Shown: positions 6,333-13,390, numbered from the stretch's first letter. The stretch is DNA of 18,700 nucleotides from CAYJFK01 sp964369475 (GCA_964369475.1 CAYJFK010000049.1:1-18700), one strand, 5' to 3'. The notes: a model not told the origin generated them from the sequence alone. A program made the numbers and translations.

Positions 6333-8246
6333 TTATTGCTTTTTGTCGATTTTAATCAAAGCTGCCGTCATGTCGTCTTTTTGCCCCTTCAAGGCATTTT
6401 TGGCATGATTAACAATGGCACGAGGATTTATATCCTCCCTCTTTATTAGCTCCTCAAAGCCCTCGACCTCCTCGCCTATCGGGAGGACGCCGTCGGACAG
6501 CATTACAATGCGGTCACCATATGTCACACGGGTGCGATAGACCTCGGGTTCTAATATCGGGAGTATGCCTGCTGGCAGTGTGCGGCTGTCTATTTTGGTT
6601 ATGCTCTCGCCCCTTATCAAAAAGGAGGGAGCGGCTCCTGCTTTGATAAATTCGAGCTCGCCCGAGTACATATCTAAAATGGCGACATCGAGTGTGGCGT
6701 ACACTTCGGGGTCAGAGCCTATAAGCATGGCGGAGTTTAAAACATGCAGAGCGCTCTCTCTGCCAAGGCCTGCCTGCATTAGCTTTTCTATGCAGTCTGT
6801 CGCCATGCGGCTCTTGCTGTATGCCTGACGGCCTGCCCCCATGCCGTCTGACAGCACGACGACAGCCTTGTTATCCTCCGTTACAAAGTCACGCAGGGCA
6901 TCGCCTGCCACATTTTCACCGGGGGAGGGCGATATGTGCCGCTTGACCGATAAGGAAAAACTAAGCGCCTCGCTCGTTTTGAATGTGCATCCGCCATCTG
7001 TGCGTGTAATGCTTGGGGAGGATAGCTTTCTCCCCGACACATTTTCGGCCATCTTTATCATGGGGGATAGATTTGGGTGATCGTCCTTAACAAAGCCCTC
7101 TATTTTAAGCTTGCCATGCCGCCCGTATGCCGCCATTACTGTCGAGCCTGTCGGAAGGGTCTGGAGCAGTCTGTCGGTAAGCCTTGTGTCCTTTGTCTCG
7201 GGGCTGTCCATCGCCTCGCCCAGATCGTCTAACACTGTCGAGAAACAGCTGTACTGCTCACGAAGTAAGGCGACATCGCCGAGCGCCTCTTTTCTGTATC
7301 TGCGTGTGCTTTCAAATAGGCTTGCCTCTGCCGTTGCCTCGGCTATAAATGCCGCCTTGTTAATGCATGTCGAGACAAAGGGCTCGGGTAGGTCGCACTC
7401 GGCAAGCGGCATACCTCGCCGCATTAGAAGCGCCATGTTGGAGAGATTGTCGGTCATATCGTTGTATCGCTCGCCGTAACAGCGGTGATTTTGTTTGCAA
7501 CTCGTGCAGACACGCTCTATTACAGGGGAGAATATCTCTGTCGAGAGTGGGCCGTCGCCCCTTTGTTTTAGACCCTCGGTCATGTCTCGCATTACCTTTG
7601 CAATGCGCCTTGTACGCTGCTCTTTGCGCTCGAAGGGGCGTGCTTCCTCCTTGTCCTGCGGCATTACAACCCCTGCTGCAAGAGCGCCAAGCGCCGCCGC
7701 TACTCCCAAGGTGGAATATGCCGCTATGCATAGAGAAAGTAGGACGGAGAGCCGTGCCGTAGCGCTTATTTTTTCGCCGCCTGCAAGCTTTATAAGTGCC
7801 TTGTTTGCAAGGGAAAAACAGCGTGTGCCGATCCAAGCGGCCGCCGCCTCTATCAAGAACATTCTGCCGCCGTCGCCCCCAAGCATTAGGGCAAGCCCTG
7901 TCGAGAGCGTTACTGTGGCGGCAAGTGTCGGCTCGAACCACCAGACCGAACGTATGTCGGGCGAGTCTTTAAATATAATTCTCACCCCCGTTAAAACGGC
8001 GACCCCTGCCGCATATCTAATGCTCTCTATGCCCCCTTGCGCCATATACCCGAGAAGTGCGCCGACTGCGCTCGGTATCAGCATCTTGCCGCTCGATGCC
8101 GCCACAAGGGATAGCCCAAAGGGCAAGACGGTACCACCCTGCCTGCAAAGCGAGATCAAAAAGGTCATGGCGACCCTTAGCACCCCTTCGGCATATGCAC
8201 TCTTTGTGATGTTACGGGCAAAGCCCCTTGTTTCTCTGCGTTCCAC
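6333..8246 (-). CDS. spoIIE: SpoIIE-like PP2C-type serine phosphatase, membrane-bound
   Basis: SpoIIE dephosphorylates the anti-sigma antagonist SpoIIAA to activate SigF in the forespore. In this 637-residue protein about six hydrophobic segments lie in residues 22-195. A soluble central region carries a C-x2-C-x5-C cluster near residues 247-256, a feature also seen in SpoIIE. The C-terminal PP2C domain has SDGMGAG (D467), LDMYSGELEFIKAGAAP, LSDGV (D585) and DDMT (D624-D625), which supply the metal-binding acidic residues. At 637 residues it is much shorter than Bacillus subtilis SpoIIE (827); the loss is in the membrane and central regions. GTG 8246 is chosen because GGAGGG (8253-8258) stands 6 bases upstream. 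It is alone on its strand, upstream of the tRNA unit, which has its own promoter. A stage II homologue strongly implies a spore former. Confidence 0.88.
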   Translation of the reverse strand: MERRETRGFARNITKSAYAEGVLRVAMTFLISLCRQGGTVLPFGLSLVAASSGKMLIPSAVGALLGYMAQGGIESIRYAAGVAVLTGVRIIFKDSPDIRSVWWFEPTLAATVTLSTGLALMLGGDGGRMFLIEAAAAWIGTRCFSLANKALIKLAGGEKISATARLSVLLSLCIAAYSTLGVAAALGALAAGVVMPQDKEEARPFERKEQRTRRIAKVMRDMTEGLKQRGDGPLSTEIFSPVIERVCTSCKQNHRCYGERYNDMTDNLSNMALLMRRGMPLAECDLPEPFVSTCINKAAFIAEATAEASLFESTRRYRKEALGDVALLREQYSCFSTVLDDLGEAMDSPETKDTRLTDRLLQTLPTGSTVMAAYGRHGKLKIEGFVKDDHPNLSPMIKMAENVSGRKLSSPSITRTDGGCTFKTSEALSFSLSVKRHISPSPGENVAGDALRDFVTEDNKAVVVLSDGMGAGRQAYSKSRMATDCIEKLMQAGLGRESALHVLNSAMLIGSDPEVYATLDVAILDMYSGELEFIKAGAAPSFLIRGESITKIDSRTLPAGILPILEPEVYRTRVTYGDRIVMLSDGVLPIGEEVEGFEELIKREDINPRAIVNHAKNALKGQKDDMTAALIKIDKKQ

Positions 8247-8315
8247 AAATGTCCCTCCAAATCTGCAAAAAGTCTATGTAGTTATAAAATAATACTATAC
8301 AAATAATAATTTTTT

Positions 8316-8322
8316 AGTCGAA
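8316..8322 (+). promoter_or_regulatory. Weak Spo0A-box-like sequence near spoIIE
   Basis: AGTCGAA differs by one base from the Spo0A core TGTCGAA and lies 70 bases upstream of the spoIIE start, just downstream of the predicted -10. spoIIE is a Spo0A target in Bacillus. A single 7-mer with a mismatch is weak support. Confidence 0.25.
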
Positions 8323-8350
8323 TTATACATATTGTATAATATAATTCCAA
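8322..8350 (-). promoter_or_regulatory. Candidate spoIIE promoter
   Basis: On the minus strand, TTGGAA (8345-8350) and TATAAT (8322-8327) are spaced 17 bp apart. The -10 is one arm of a perfect 7-bp inverted repeat ATTATAC/GTATAAT (8322-8340), so a facing -10 exists on the plus strand too. Confidence 0.5.
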
Positions 8351-8427
8351 ATTTTTCCATATAATATAGATTGGCACTTGACAGATAAAGCGACAAGCAA
8401 AAAAAGAATTTACATGTATATTTTTTG

Positions 8428-8456
8428 TTGTAGCGTAGATATGGATATGATATAAT
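8428..8456 (+). promoter_or_regulatory. Extended -10 promoter reading into repeat copy 3
   Basis: TTGTAG (8428-8433), 17 bp, then TATAAT (8451-8456) with TGA directly before it. The geometry and sequence match the promoter at 9945-9973 ahead of repeat copy 4. Predicted start is near 8463, a few bases before the repeat begins. Confidence 0.7.
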
Positions 8457-8467
8457 ATATAGGTTAA

Positions 8468-8624
8468 TTGGAAACTCTAACAGCAATCTTTCTTCGGAAG
8501 GAGGGGGAGCGGCGAGGGGGAACCTTCAGGGTGCCCCATGGCGTTAAATTCCCGCCCCGAGGGCGTTAAAATCAGCGCCGGCTGATTTTTTCAGTTTGGA
8601 GAAAATGCTTTTTCTCCAAACTGA
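8468..8624 (+). repeat. Dispersed structured repeat, copy 3 (candidate small RNA)
   Basis: The longest copy (157 bp). It has TTGGAAACTC at the 5' end, CGGAAGGAGGGGGAGCGG, an imperfect GGGGAACC/GGTGCCCC hairpin, TTCCCGCCCCGAGGGCG and GTTAAAATCAGC. A textbook terminator shape, AAAATCAGC/GCTGATTTTTT, lies at 8568-8591, and a perfect 13-bp hairpin CAGTTTGGAGAAA/TTTCTCCAAACTG closes the element (8593-8623). TCGG near the 5' end can pair with CCGA before the terminator. A promoter lies in step upstream, so a transcript of about 125-160 bases is predicted. No protein is encoded. Confidence 0.8.
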
Positions 8625-8639
8625 TGATATAATATATAG
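8625..8639 (+). promoter_or_regulatory. Second copy of the extended -10, near the secreted-protein gene
   Basis: TGATATAATATATAG at 8625-8639 is identical to 8448-8462. It again forms an extended -10 (TGA + TATAAT), though the -35 region (ATGCTT at 17 bp) is poor. It is well placed to start the mRNA of the gene at 8682, giving a leader of about 40 bases. Confidence 0.5.
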
Positions 8640-8681
8640 ATTGATTATTTTATTTATTTTTGCCGAAGGGACGGGAGTTTA

Positions 8682-9812
8682 ATGAGAATTAAAAAGGCAA
8701 TGCCAAGGCCGCTTTTTATCCTCCTTTTATTGCTCTTTTTGCAAATACCGTCTTGGGCGCAAGAGGGTGTGCAAGAGGGGATAGATATAGAGGACGGTCA
8801 AGTGCCGCTAACCCAAGAGGGGCATCCCGAGATAATCTTGCCGCAGTTTGGCGAGGAGGAGTGGCACATGTGGTACAACGACGAGTTGCAGTATCACACA
8901 ATGTCAGCACCTCCGATAATAGAGGAGGGCATTTTGTATCTCCCTGCAAGCGCTATATTGGAGGGTCTTGGCGGCACATATATTTTTGACGGAGGCAGCG
9001 AGACATACACCGTTTTCGACGGCGATTTGATACTTGCCTTTAATATGCGCACAGGTCAGGTCATAACGTCGGACGAGAGGTTTTTATCGCAAAAGGTATT
9101 TTACAGAAATTCCGAATTTTATCTGCCTGCACTCTTTATAGTGCCCGAGCTCGGCGGTAAGTTTTATCAGCTGTCCGACAACACAATAAGAATAACGACA
9201 GGTGGGCAGTATCTCGAAAACGAGGAGCTCGAGGCCGTTATGGCTACCATGACGCAGTATAAGCATACCGAGGGGGGGAGCGATACAATCTATCTTGTCA
9301 TAAGGGCAAGGCCGTCTGAGATAGATCGTCATTTGGCGCAACTTTCCTCTCGTAATGTTAGGGGTGCATTTTTCTTTACAGCCGACGATATAAGAGCCAA
9401 CCCATATGCCTTGCGAGATGTCTATGTGGCAGGGCACACGGTCGGCATATATGCAGGCGGCCTGTCGGCGAGCAGGGCGGTTGCCGAGATAGAGGAAGCG
9501 TCGCAGCTCATGGAGCGTGTGCTTAAAACCACGACAAACATCGTGCTCGCCCCCGGTGGATCGGACGAGTTTTACAGTGCGGTAACCTCGAGCGGTTATG
9601 TGGTGTGGGACGCCAACTTTGATTCGGCGCTCGAGAGCGAGACGGTAGAGCTCGGCATGATAGCAAACTTTATATACTGGCGCTCTGCCGCCTATTTCGA
9701 CGGTTCGACGACCTCGGCATATAGGCTTGGTAGACTGCTCGATGGCATGGAGGATATGAGGGGCAGAATAGGGGTCGTCGGCGAAGGTGTCAGCCCTATA
9801 AGGTATCAGTAG
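8682..9812 (+). CDS. Secreted protein with copper-amine-oxidase-N-like and degenerate NodB-like domains
   Basis: The 376-residue product has a signal peptide (basic start, Leu-rich core at residues 11-20, likely cut near SWAQ at 24-27). Residues about 65-172 resemble the Cu_amine_oxidN1 wall-associated domain (ILYLPASAILEGLGG, FYLPALFIVPELGG). Residues about 203-370 look like a NodB polysaccharide deacetylase fold: RGAFFFTADDI, NPYALRDVYVAGHTVG, an APGGS turn (290-294) and a VVWDANFDS strand. The catalytic parts are missing: the TFDDG-type Asp motif is replaced at 203-210 (IYLVIRAR), and the second and third His/metal positions are Tyr257 and Leu261. Deacetylase activity is therefore unlikely; a sugar- or wall-binding or structural role is inferred. 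GGGAG lies just before ATG 8682. The gene stands alone, with repeat copies on both sides. Confidence 0.75.
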   Translation: MRIKKAMPRPLFILLLLLFLQIPSWAQEGVQEGIDIEDGQVPLTQEGHPEIILPQFGEEEWHMWYNDELQYHTMSAPPIIEEGILYLPASAILEGLGGTYIFDGGSETYTVFDGDLILAFNMRTGQVITSDERFLSQKVFYRNSEFYLPALFIVPELGGKFYQLSDNTIRITTGGQYLENEELEAVMATMTQYKHTEGGSDTIYLVIRARPSEIDRHLAQLSSRNVRGAFFFTADDIRANPYALRDVYVAGHTVGIYAGGLSASRAVAEIEEASQLMERVLKTTTNIVLAPGGSDEFYSAVTSSGYVVWDANFDSALESETVELGMIANFIYWRSAAYFDGSTTSAYRLGRLLDGMEDMRGRIGVVGEGVSPIRYQ

Positions 9813-9944
9813 TTGGCATAACTCGGCAGTGCTCGAAGATGGTCTTAAGACAGGAGTGGGCATTGCGGAGGGCTTATAAAATAAGCGGTCATTACCTACT
9901 GAATGTCGCAAAGTTAATGTTATGTGCTATATATGTAATTTTTC

Positions 9945-9973
9945 TTGAAGTTGCATGCATAGTATGATATTAT
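9945..9973 (+). promoter_or_regulatory. Extended -10 promoter reading into repeat copy 4
   Basis: TTGAAG (9945-9950), 17 bp, TATTAT (9968-9973) with TGA directly before it. It matches the promoter ahead of copy 3 in all main features. Predicted start is near 9980, at the first bases of the repeat. Confidence 0.75.
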
Positions 9974-9978
9974 ACAGT

Positions 9979-10110
9979 CTGGAGAAAAATCTAAAATTAA
10001 GCTCTCCTCGGAAGGCAGGTACACTTTGGCATTAAATTTCCGCCCCGAGGGTCTTAAGATAGTTTTGGCTGATTTTTTCAGCTTGGAGAAAACACCTTTC
10101 TCCAAGCTGA
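9979..10110 (+). repeat. Dispersed structured repeat, copy 4 (candidate small RNA)
   Basis: CTGGAGAAAAATCTAAAAT, CTCGGAAGGCAGG, a short middle, TTTCCGCCCCGAGGGTC, then TTGGCTGATTTTTTCAG and the terminal hairpin CAGCTTGGAGAAA/TTTCTCCAAGCTG (10078-10109). CTCGG pairs with CCGAG, and in the last hairpin the arms change together relative to copy 3 (TTTGG/CCAAA becomes CTTGG/CCAAG), as expected if the stem is selected. A strong promoter precedes it. Confidence 0.8.
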
Positions 10111-10137
10111 GATGTTATATTTAGCTATAATTACATT

Positions 10138-10276
10138 AAGGTAAAATCTATAATGCAAAGTTCTCGCAATGTGGGGAGGGGCTCTCTATATCCACAATGT
10201 TAAACGGTCACCCCCGAGAGCGTAAAAATCAGCTTATGCTGTTTTAAAAATTGGAGAAAGAGCCTTTTCTCCAAAC
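10138..10276 (+). repeat. Dispersed structured repeat, copy 5, directly upstream of murI
   Basis: This copy follows copy 4 after 27 bases. It carries ATCTATAATGCAAAGTTCTCG, GGGGAGGGGC, ACCCCCGAGAGCG, AAAATCAGC and a terminal hairpin TTGGAGAAAGAGCCTTTTCTCCAA (10251-10274 approximately). TATAAT at 10126-10131 is at the -10 position but has no good -35 and no TG. Middle and terminator hairpin are diverged. It ends about 15 bases before the murI ribosome binding site region, so it lies in the probable murI leader. Confidence 0.7.
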
Positions 10277-10307
10277 GAAAACTAATTTTATTTTGGAGGC
10301 AAACTTT

Positions 10308-11084
10308 TTGGATAATCGTGCAATAGGAGTTTTTGATTCAGGGCTTGGCGGCCTTACAGCGGTTAAGGAGATTAGGAAATATCTGTCGGGCGAAGGTGTT
10401 GTTTATTTTGGAGATACAGGGCGTATTCCCTACGGCACAAGAGGAAACGACACGATAATTAAGTATGCAAAGCAGGACATAAGATTTTTAAGAAGCTTTG
10501 ATGTCAAATGCGTTGTGGCGGCTTGCGGTACGGTGTCGAGCGTGGCGCTACCGCACTTAGAACAGCTTGAAGTGCCCGTTGTAGGGGTCATCGAGCCTGC
10601 GGTCGAAGCGGCAAAAAAGGCCACTGTCAACGGAAAGATCGGCGTTGTAGGCACTCCTGCGACAATTCGCTCGAGGGCATACGAGAGAGGGCTTGCAGGA
10701 TATCAAGTTATGTCTAAGGCCTGTCCTCTCCTTGTCTCGCTTGTAGAAGACGGGCGACAAGACCATATAGTAACAAAGCTAATGGTCGAGGAGTATTTGA
10801 GCACTCTTGTAGAGGGCGGCATCGACACCCTTATATTAGGTTGCACACATTACCCGATAATAGAGCATGTAATTCGAGAGTTTTGCGGCGATGGAATTGC
10901 GCTTATAAGTCCAGGGGTTGAGACTGCGAGATATGTTAAAACTCTTATAGAACCATGTGACACAGTCGGTAGCGAGCGGTATTTTGTAAGCGATTCGGTA
11001 GAGCAGTTTTCCCATTTAGCAGGGCTTTTTCTCGGGGGAGAGCCTCCGAAGGATGTAACACATGTTGCAATAGAGGAGTATTAA
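10308..11084 (+). CDS. murI: Glutamate racemase, TTG start
   Basis: It converts L- to D-glutamate for peptidoglycan in the cytosol. The 258-residue product has IGVFDSGLGGL with the conserved Asp10, DTGRIPYG near residue 40, the first catalytic Cys73 (AACGTVSS) and the second Cys179 in LGCTHYP. The usual ACNT motif reads ACGT here, so the Asn after the first catalytic Cys is Gly; both cysteines are kept and the enzyme is probably active. TTG at 10308 is chosen: GGAGG (10295-10299) lies 8 bases upstream, and the length and N-terminus then fit the family. The in-frame ATG at 10251 lies inside the terminal hairpin of repeat copy 5 and has no ribosome binding site. The DUF1934 gene follows after 4 bases. 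Confidence 0.92.
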   Translation: MDNRAIGVFDSGLGGLTAVKEIRKYLSGEGVVYFGDTGRIPYGTRGNDTIIKYAKQDIRFLRSFDVKCVVAACGTVSSVALPHLEQLEVPVVGVIEPAVEAAKKATVNGKIGVVGTPATIRSRAYERGLAGYQVMSKACPLLVSLVEDGRQDHIVTKLMVEEYLSTLVEGGIDTLILGCTHYPIIEHVIREFCGDGIALISPGVETARYVKTLIEPCDTVGSERYFVSDSVEQFSHLAGLFLGGEPPKDVTHVAIEEY

Positions 11085-11088
11085 AATT

Positions 11089-11526
11089 ATGAGCAGGGCA
11101 AAAATTTCCATAAAGGGAAGGCAATTTTACGGCACAGACGGGGACGACTCGATAGAGCTTATAACAGACGGTAATTTCGAGGCTGCCGAGGGCGGATATA
11201 AAATCAGCTACGACGAGACAGAGATGACAGGCATGGAAGGTGTGCGCACTACGATTAGCGTTACAAAGGACAACATGGTTACGCTTGAGCGGAGCGGCCT
11301 TATGGCATCTACTATGGTCTTTGAACAGGGCAAGCGAAGCCAGTGTCATTATTCGGTCGGAGCCGAGCACATTATGATGACGGTCGACTCCTCTAAGGTT
11401 GTCAACAAGCTTGGCATCAAGGGCGGGTCGCTCTTTGTCGATTATTCGCTCGAGGTTATGGGCGAGCATATGAGTGATAATAATTTTTTTATAAAAGTTG
11501 AAAACGGAGGAATGACAAATGCCTAA
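11089..11526 (+). CDS. DUF1934 (YwiB-like) beta-barrel protein
   Basis: The 145-residue product is rich in short beta strands (AKISIKGRQF, YKISYDETEMTGMEGVRTTISV, VTLERSG, SLFVDYSLEVMGE), the pattern of DUF1934 calycin-like barrels such as Bacillus subtilis YwiB. The molecular function is unknown. In Bacillus the homologue also lies directly upstream of argS, and the same order holds here: the gene overlaps the argS start by 8 bases. GAGGAG (11073-11078) inside the end of murI serves as its ribosome binding site, 10 bases before the ATG, so the three genes are translated from one message and probably coupled. Confidence 0.85.
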   Translation: MSRAKISIKGRQFYGTDGDDSIELITDGNFEAAEGGYKISYDETEMTGMEGVRTTISVTKDNMVTLERSGLMASTMVFEQGKRSQCHYSVGAEHIMMTVDSSKVVNKLGIKGGSLFVDYSLEVMGEHMSDNNFFIKVENGGMTNA

Positions 11527-13219
11527 CAAAAATCCATACGGCAAGGCGGTCGAGACAATAAGGTCTGCCGTTATCGAAGCTTACGACGATGCTGTAATGC
11601 AGGGACTTGTACCGGGCGGAGCTTCTGCAAATTTTGATGTGAGCGAGCCTCGTGAGAAGTCGCACGGCGATCTTGCGACAAACTTTGCAATGGTCTCGGC
11701 AAAGGCGCTAAAGGTAAATCCAAGAGCGGTTGCACAGGCAATTGTGGACAACTTAGACAAGGGCGACTACATAGAGAGCGCTGAAATTGCAGGACCCGGA
11801 TTTATCAACTTCCGTATGACCGACAAGTGGTATAGCGATACACTTCTTGCAATAGAAGAAGGCGGAGCTGACTACGGTAAGACAGAGGGCAATGTAGGCA
11901 AGCGTATACAGGTTGAATTTGTTTCGGCAAATCCGACAGGGCCTATGCACCTTGGCAATGCAAGGGGCGGTGTGCTCGGCGATGTGCTTAGCAGCATTTT
12001 CCAGTGGACAGGCTACTACTGCGAGAGAGAGTTTTATCTTAACGATACAGGAAATCAAGTCGACCTACTCGGCCGCTCAATGGAAGCAAGGCTATACGAG
12101 CTTACGGGCGATGTAACGAGCTACCCCTTCCCCGAGGACGGCTATCACGGCGAAGATGTTAAGGAGCACGCCAAGGCATATTATGCCGAGTTTGGCGATG
12201 GCATCAAGGGCGAGGACGAGGAGACAAGACGTGTAGTGCTAAGAGACTACGCTCTTGCCAAGAATATCGCCAAGATGAAAGAAGATTTAAAGAGATACCG
12301 CATAGAACACGACGTTTGGTTTAGCGAGCTTTCCTTGTACGACGAGGGCGGCGCTGTTGAAATTGCCTTAAAGGCGATGGAGGAGAACGGCGCACTGTAT
12401 GAGAAGGACGGCGCAATATGGTTTGCGGCGACAAAGTACGGCTCGGAAAAGGACGAAGTTTTACGTCGTGGAAATGGATTTTACACATACTACATGGGCG
12501 ATATTGCCTACCACTACAACAAACTTGTAACACGTGCATTCGATCAAGTTGTAGATATTTGGGGCGCTGACCATCACGGTCATGCCGTGCGCTTTGGTTC
12601 GGCTTTGGAGGCCATCAGCATAGAGCCCTCTCGCCTTCGCTTTGTACTAATGCAACTCGTGCGCCTTGTTAGTGGCGGCGAAGTTGTTAGAATGAGCAAG
12701 AGAACAGGCAAGGCTGTAACGCTCTCCAATCTGCTCGACGAAATTCCGGTAGATGCCGCTCGTTTCTTCTTCTGCTCGAGACAAAACGACACTCAAATGG
12801 AGTTTGACCTCGATCTTGCCGTTAAGGAAGACTCGGATAACCCTGTTTACTATGTTCAGTATGCACATGCGAGAATTTGCTCTATACTGCGCAACTTAGA
12901 GGCAGAGGGCATTAAGAAAAAGGCGGGAGCGGAGCTTGATCTGTCGCTACTTACAGAGGTAGAGGAGAGAGATTTGATAAAGCTATTGTCACGCTTTGCA
13001 CAGGAAATTATAATGGCGTCGGACAATTTAGACCCCTCGAGAATTACAAAGTACCTAATGGAGGTCGCCGCAACATTCCACAAATTCTACAATGCCTGCC
13101 GTGTTAGAGTGGAGGACGAAGCTCTAATGCAAGCAAGGCTAAACCTATGCGCAGGAGCGGCACAGGTGCTATCCAATGCAATGGGCATCTTAAAGGTAAC
13201 CTGCCCCGACCGCATGTAA
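11519..13219 (+). CDS. argS: Arginyl-tRNA synthetase
   Basis: Class I synthetase that charges tRNA-Arg with arginine using ATP. The 566 residues match the usual length. An N-terminal tRNA-binding (Add-1) domain covers about residues 1-110. The HIGH-type motif is HLGN at 144-147 within NPTGPMHLGNARGG, and the KMSKS loop is MSKR at 392-395 followed by TGKAVTLSNLLDE. A C-terminal DALR anticodon-binding domain starts near residue 445 (YVQYAHARI). GGAGG (11506-11510) lies 8 bases before ATG 11519 inside the DUF1934 gene. The gene is intact. No clear T-run terminator follows; the first hairpin downstream is at 13279-13298. Confidence 0.97.
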   Translation: MPNKNPYGKAVETIRSAVIEAYDDAVMQGLVPGGASANFDVSEPREKSHGDLATNFAMVSAKALKVNPRAVAQAIVDNLDKGDYIESAEIAGPGFINFRMTDKWYSDTLLAIEEGGADYGKTEGNVGKRIQVEFVSANPTGPMHLGNARGGVLGDVLSSIFQWTGYYCEREFYLNDTGNQVDLLGRSMEARLYELTGDVTSYPFPEDGYHGEDVKEHAKAYYAEFGDGIKGEDEETRRVVLRDYALAKNIAKMKEDLKRYRIEHDVWFSELSLYDEGGAVEIALKAMEENGALYEKDGAIWFAATKYGSEKDEVLRRGNGFYTYYMGDIAYHYNKLVTRAFDQVVDIWGADHHGHAVRFGSALEAISIEPSRLRFVLMQLVRLVSGGEVVRMSKRTGKAVTLSNLLDEIPVDAARFFFCSRQNDTQMEFDLDLAVKEDSDNPVYYVQYAHARICSILRNLEAEGIKKKAGAELDLSLLTEVEERDLIKLLSRFAQEIIMASDNLDPSRITKYLMEVAATFHKFYNACRVRVEDEALMQARLNLCAGAAQVLSNAMGILKVTCPDRM

Positions 13220-13278
13220 TAAAATCGGTGCGTTGCCGCCGGCCTATGTCGGTTGCCGCCGGCTCACAGTGGGCGGTG

Positions 13279-13298
13279 CCTCGCTCTAAAGAGCGAGG
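13279..13298 (+). terminator. Possible argS terminator hairpin
   Basis: CCTCGCTCT and AGAGCGAGG pair perfectly over 9 bp around two bases and are followed by GTCTTT, a weak U-tract. It starts 60 bases after the argS stop. Confidence 0.4.
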
Positions 13299-13390
13299 GT
13301 CTTTGCCCTACGTAGCTTTGCGGTAGATGCGCCTAATTGCTATTCACGAGACCTGTTATTAAAGAGAGGCTTTGCGGCTAAGGTCAAAGA

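Larger units (their letters stand above)
8247..8681. other. Divergent intergenic region with repeat copy 3 and three promoters
   Basis: This 435-bp region separates spoIIE from the secreted NodB-like gene. From left to right it has the leftward spoIIE promoter (8322-8350), an extended -10 promoter (8428-8456) leading into repeat copy 3, the repeat with its terminator-like hairpins, and a second copy of the same -10 sequence (8625-8639) next to the rightward gene. Confidence 0.7.
9813..10307. other. 495-bp intergenic region with repeat copies 4 and 5
   Basis: No protein is supported. 9813-9944 shows only a weak GCTTAT/ATAAGC hairpin (9872-9886) after the upstream gene. Then come a strong promoter, repeat copy 4, a short AT-rich link with TATAAT (10126-10131), repeat copy 5, and the murI ribosome binding site. 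Confidence 0.7.

Noticed and set aside
7495..8292. 265-codon plus-strand frame opposite spoIIE
   Set aside because: Shadow of spoIIE codon bias; no domain and no ribosome binding site.
9084..9911. 275-codon minus-strand frame opposite the NodB-like gene
   Set aside because: The plus-strand reading has a signal peptide, domain motifs and a ribosome binding site; this one has none of these.
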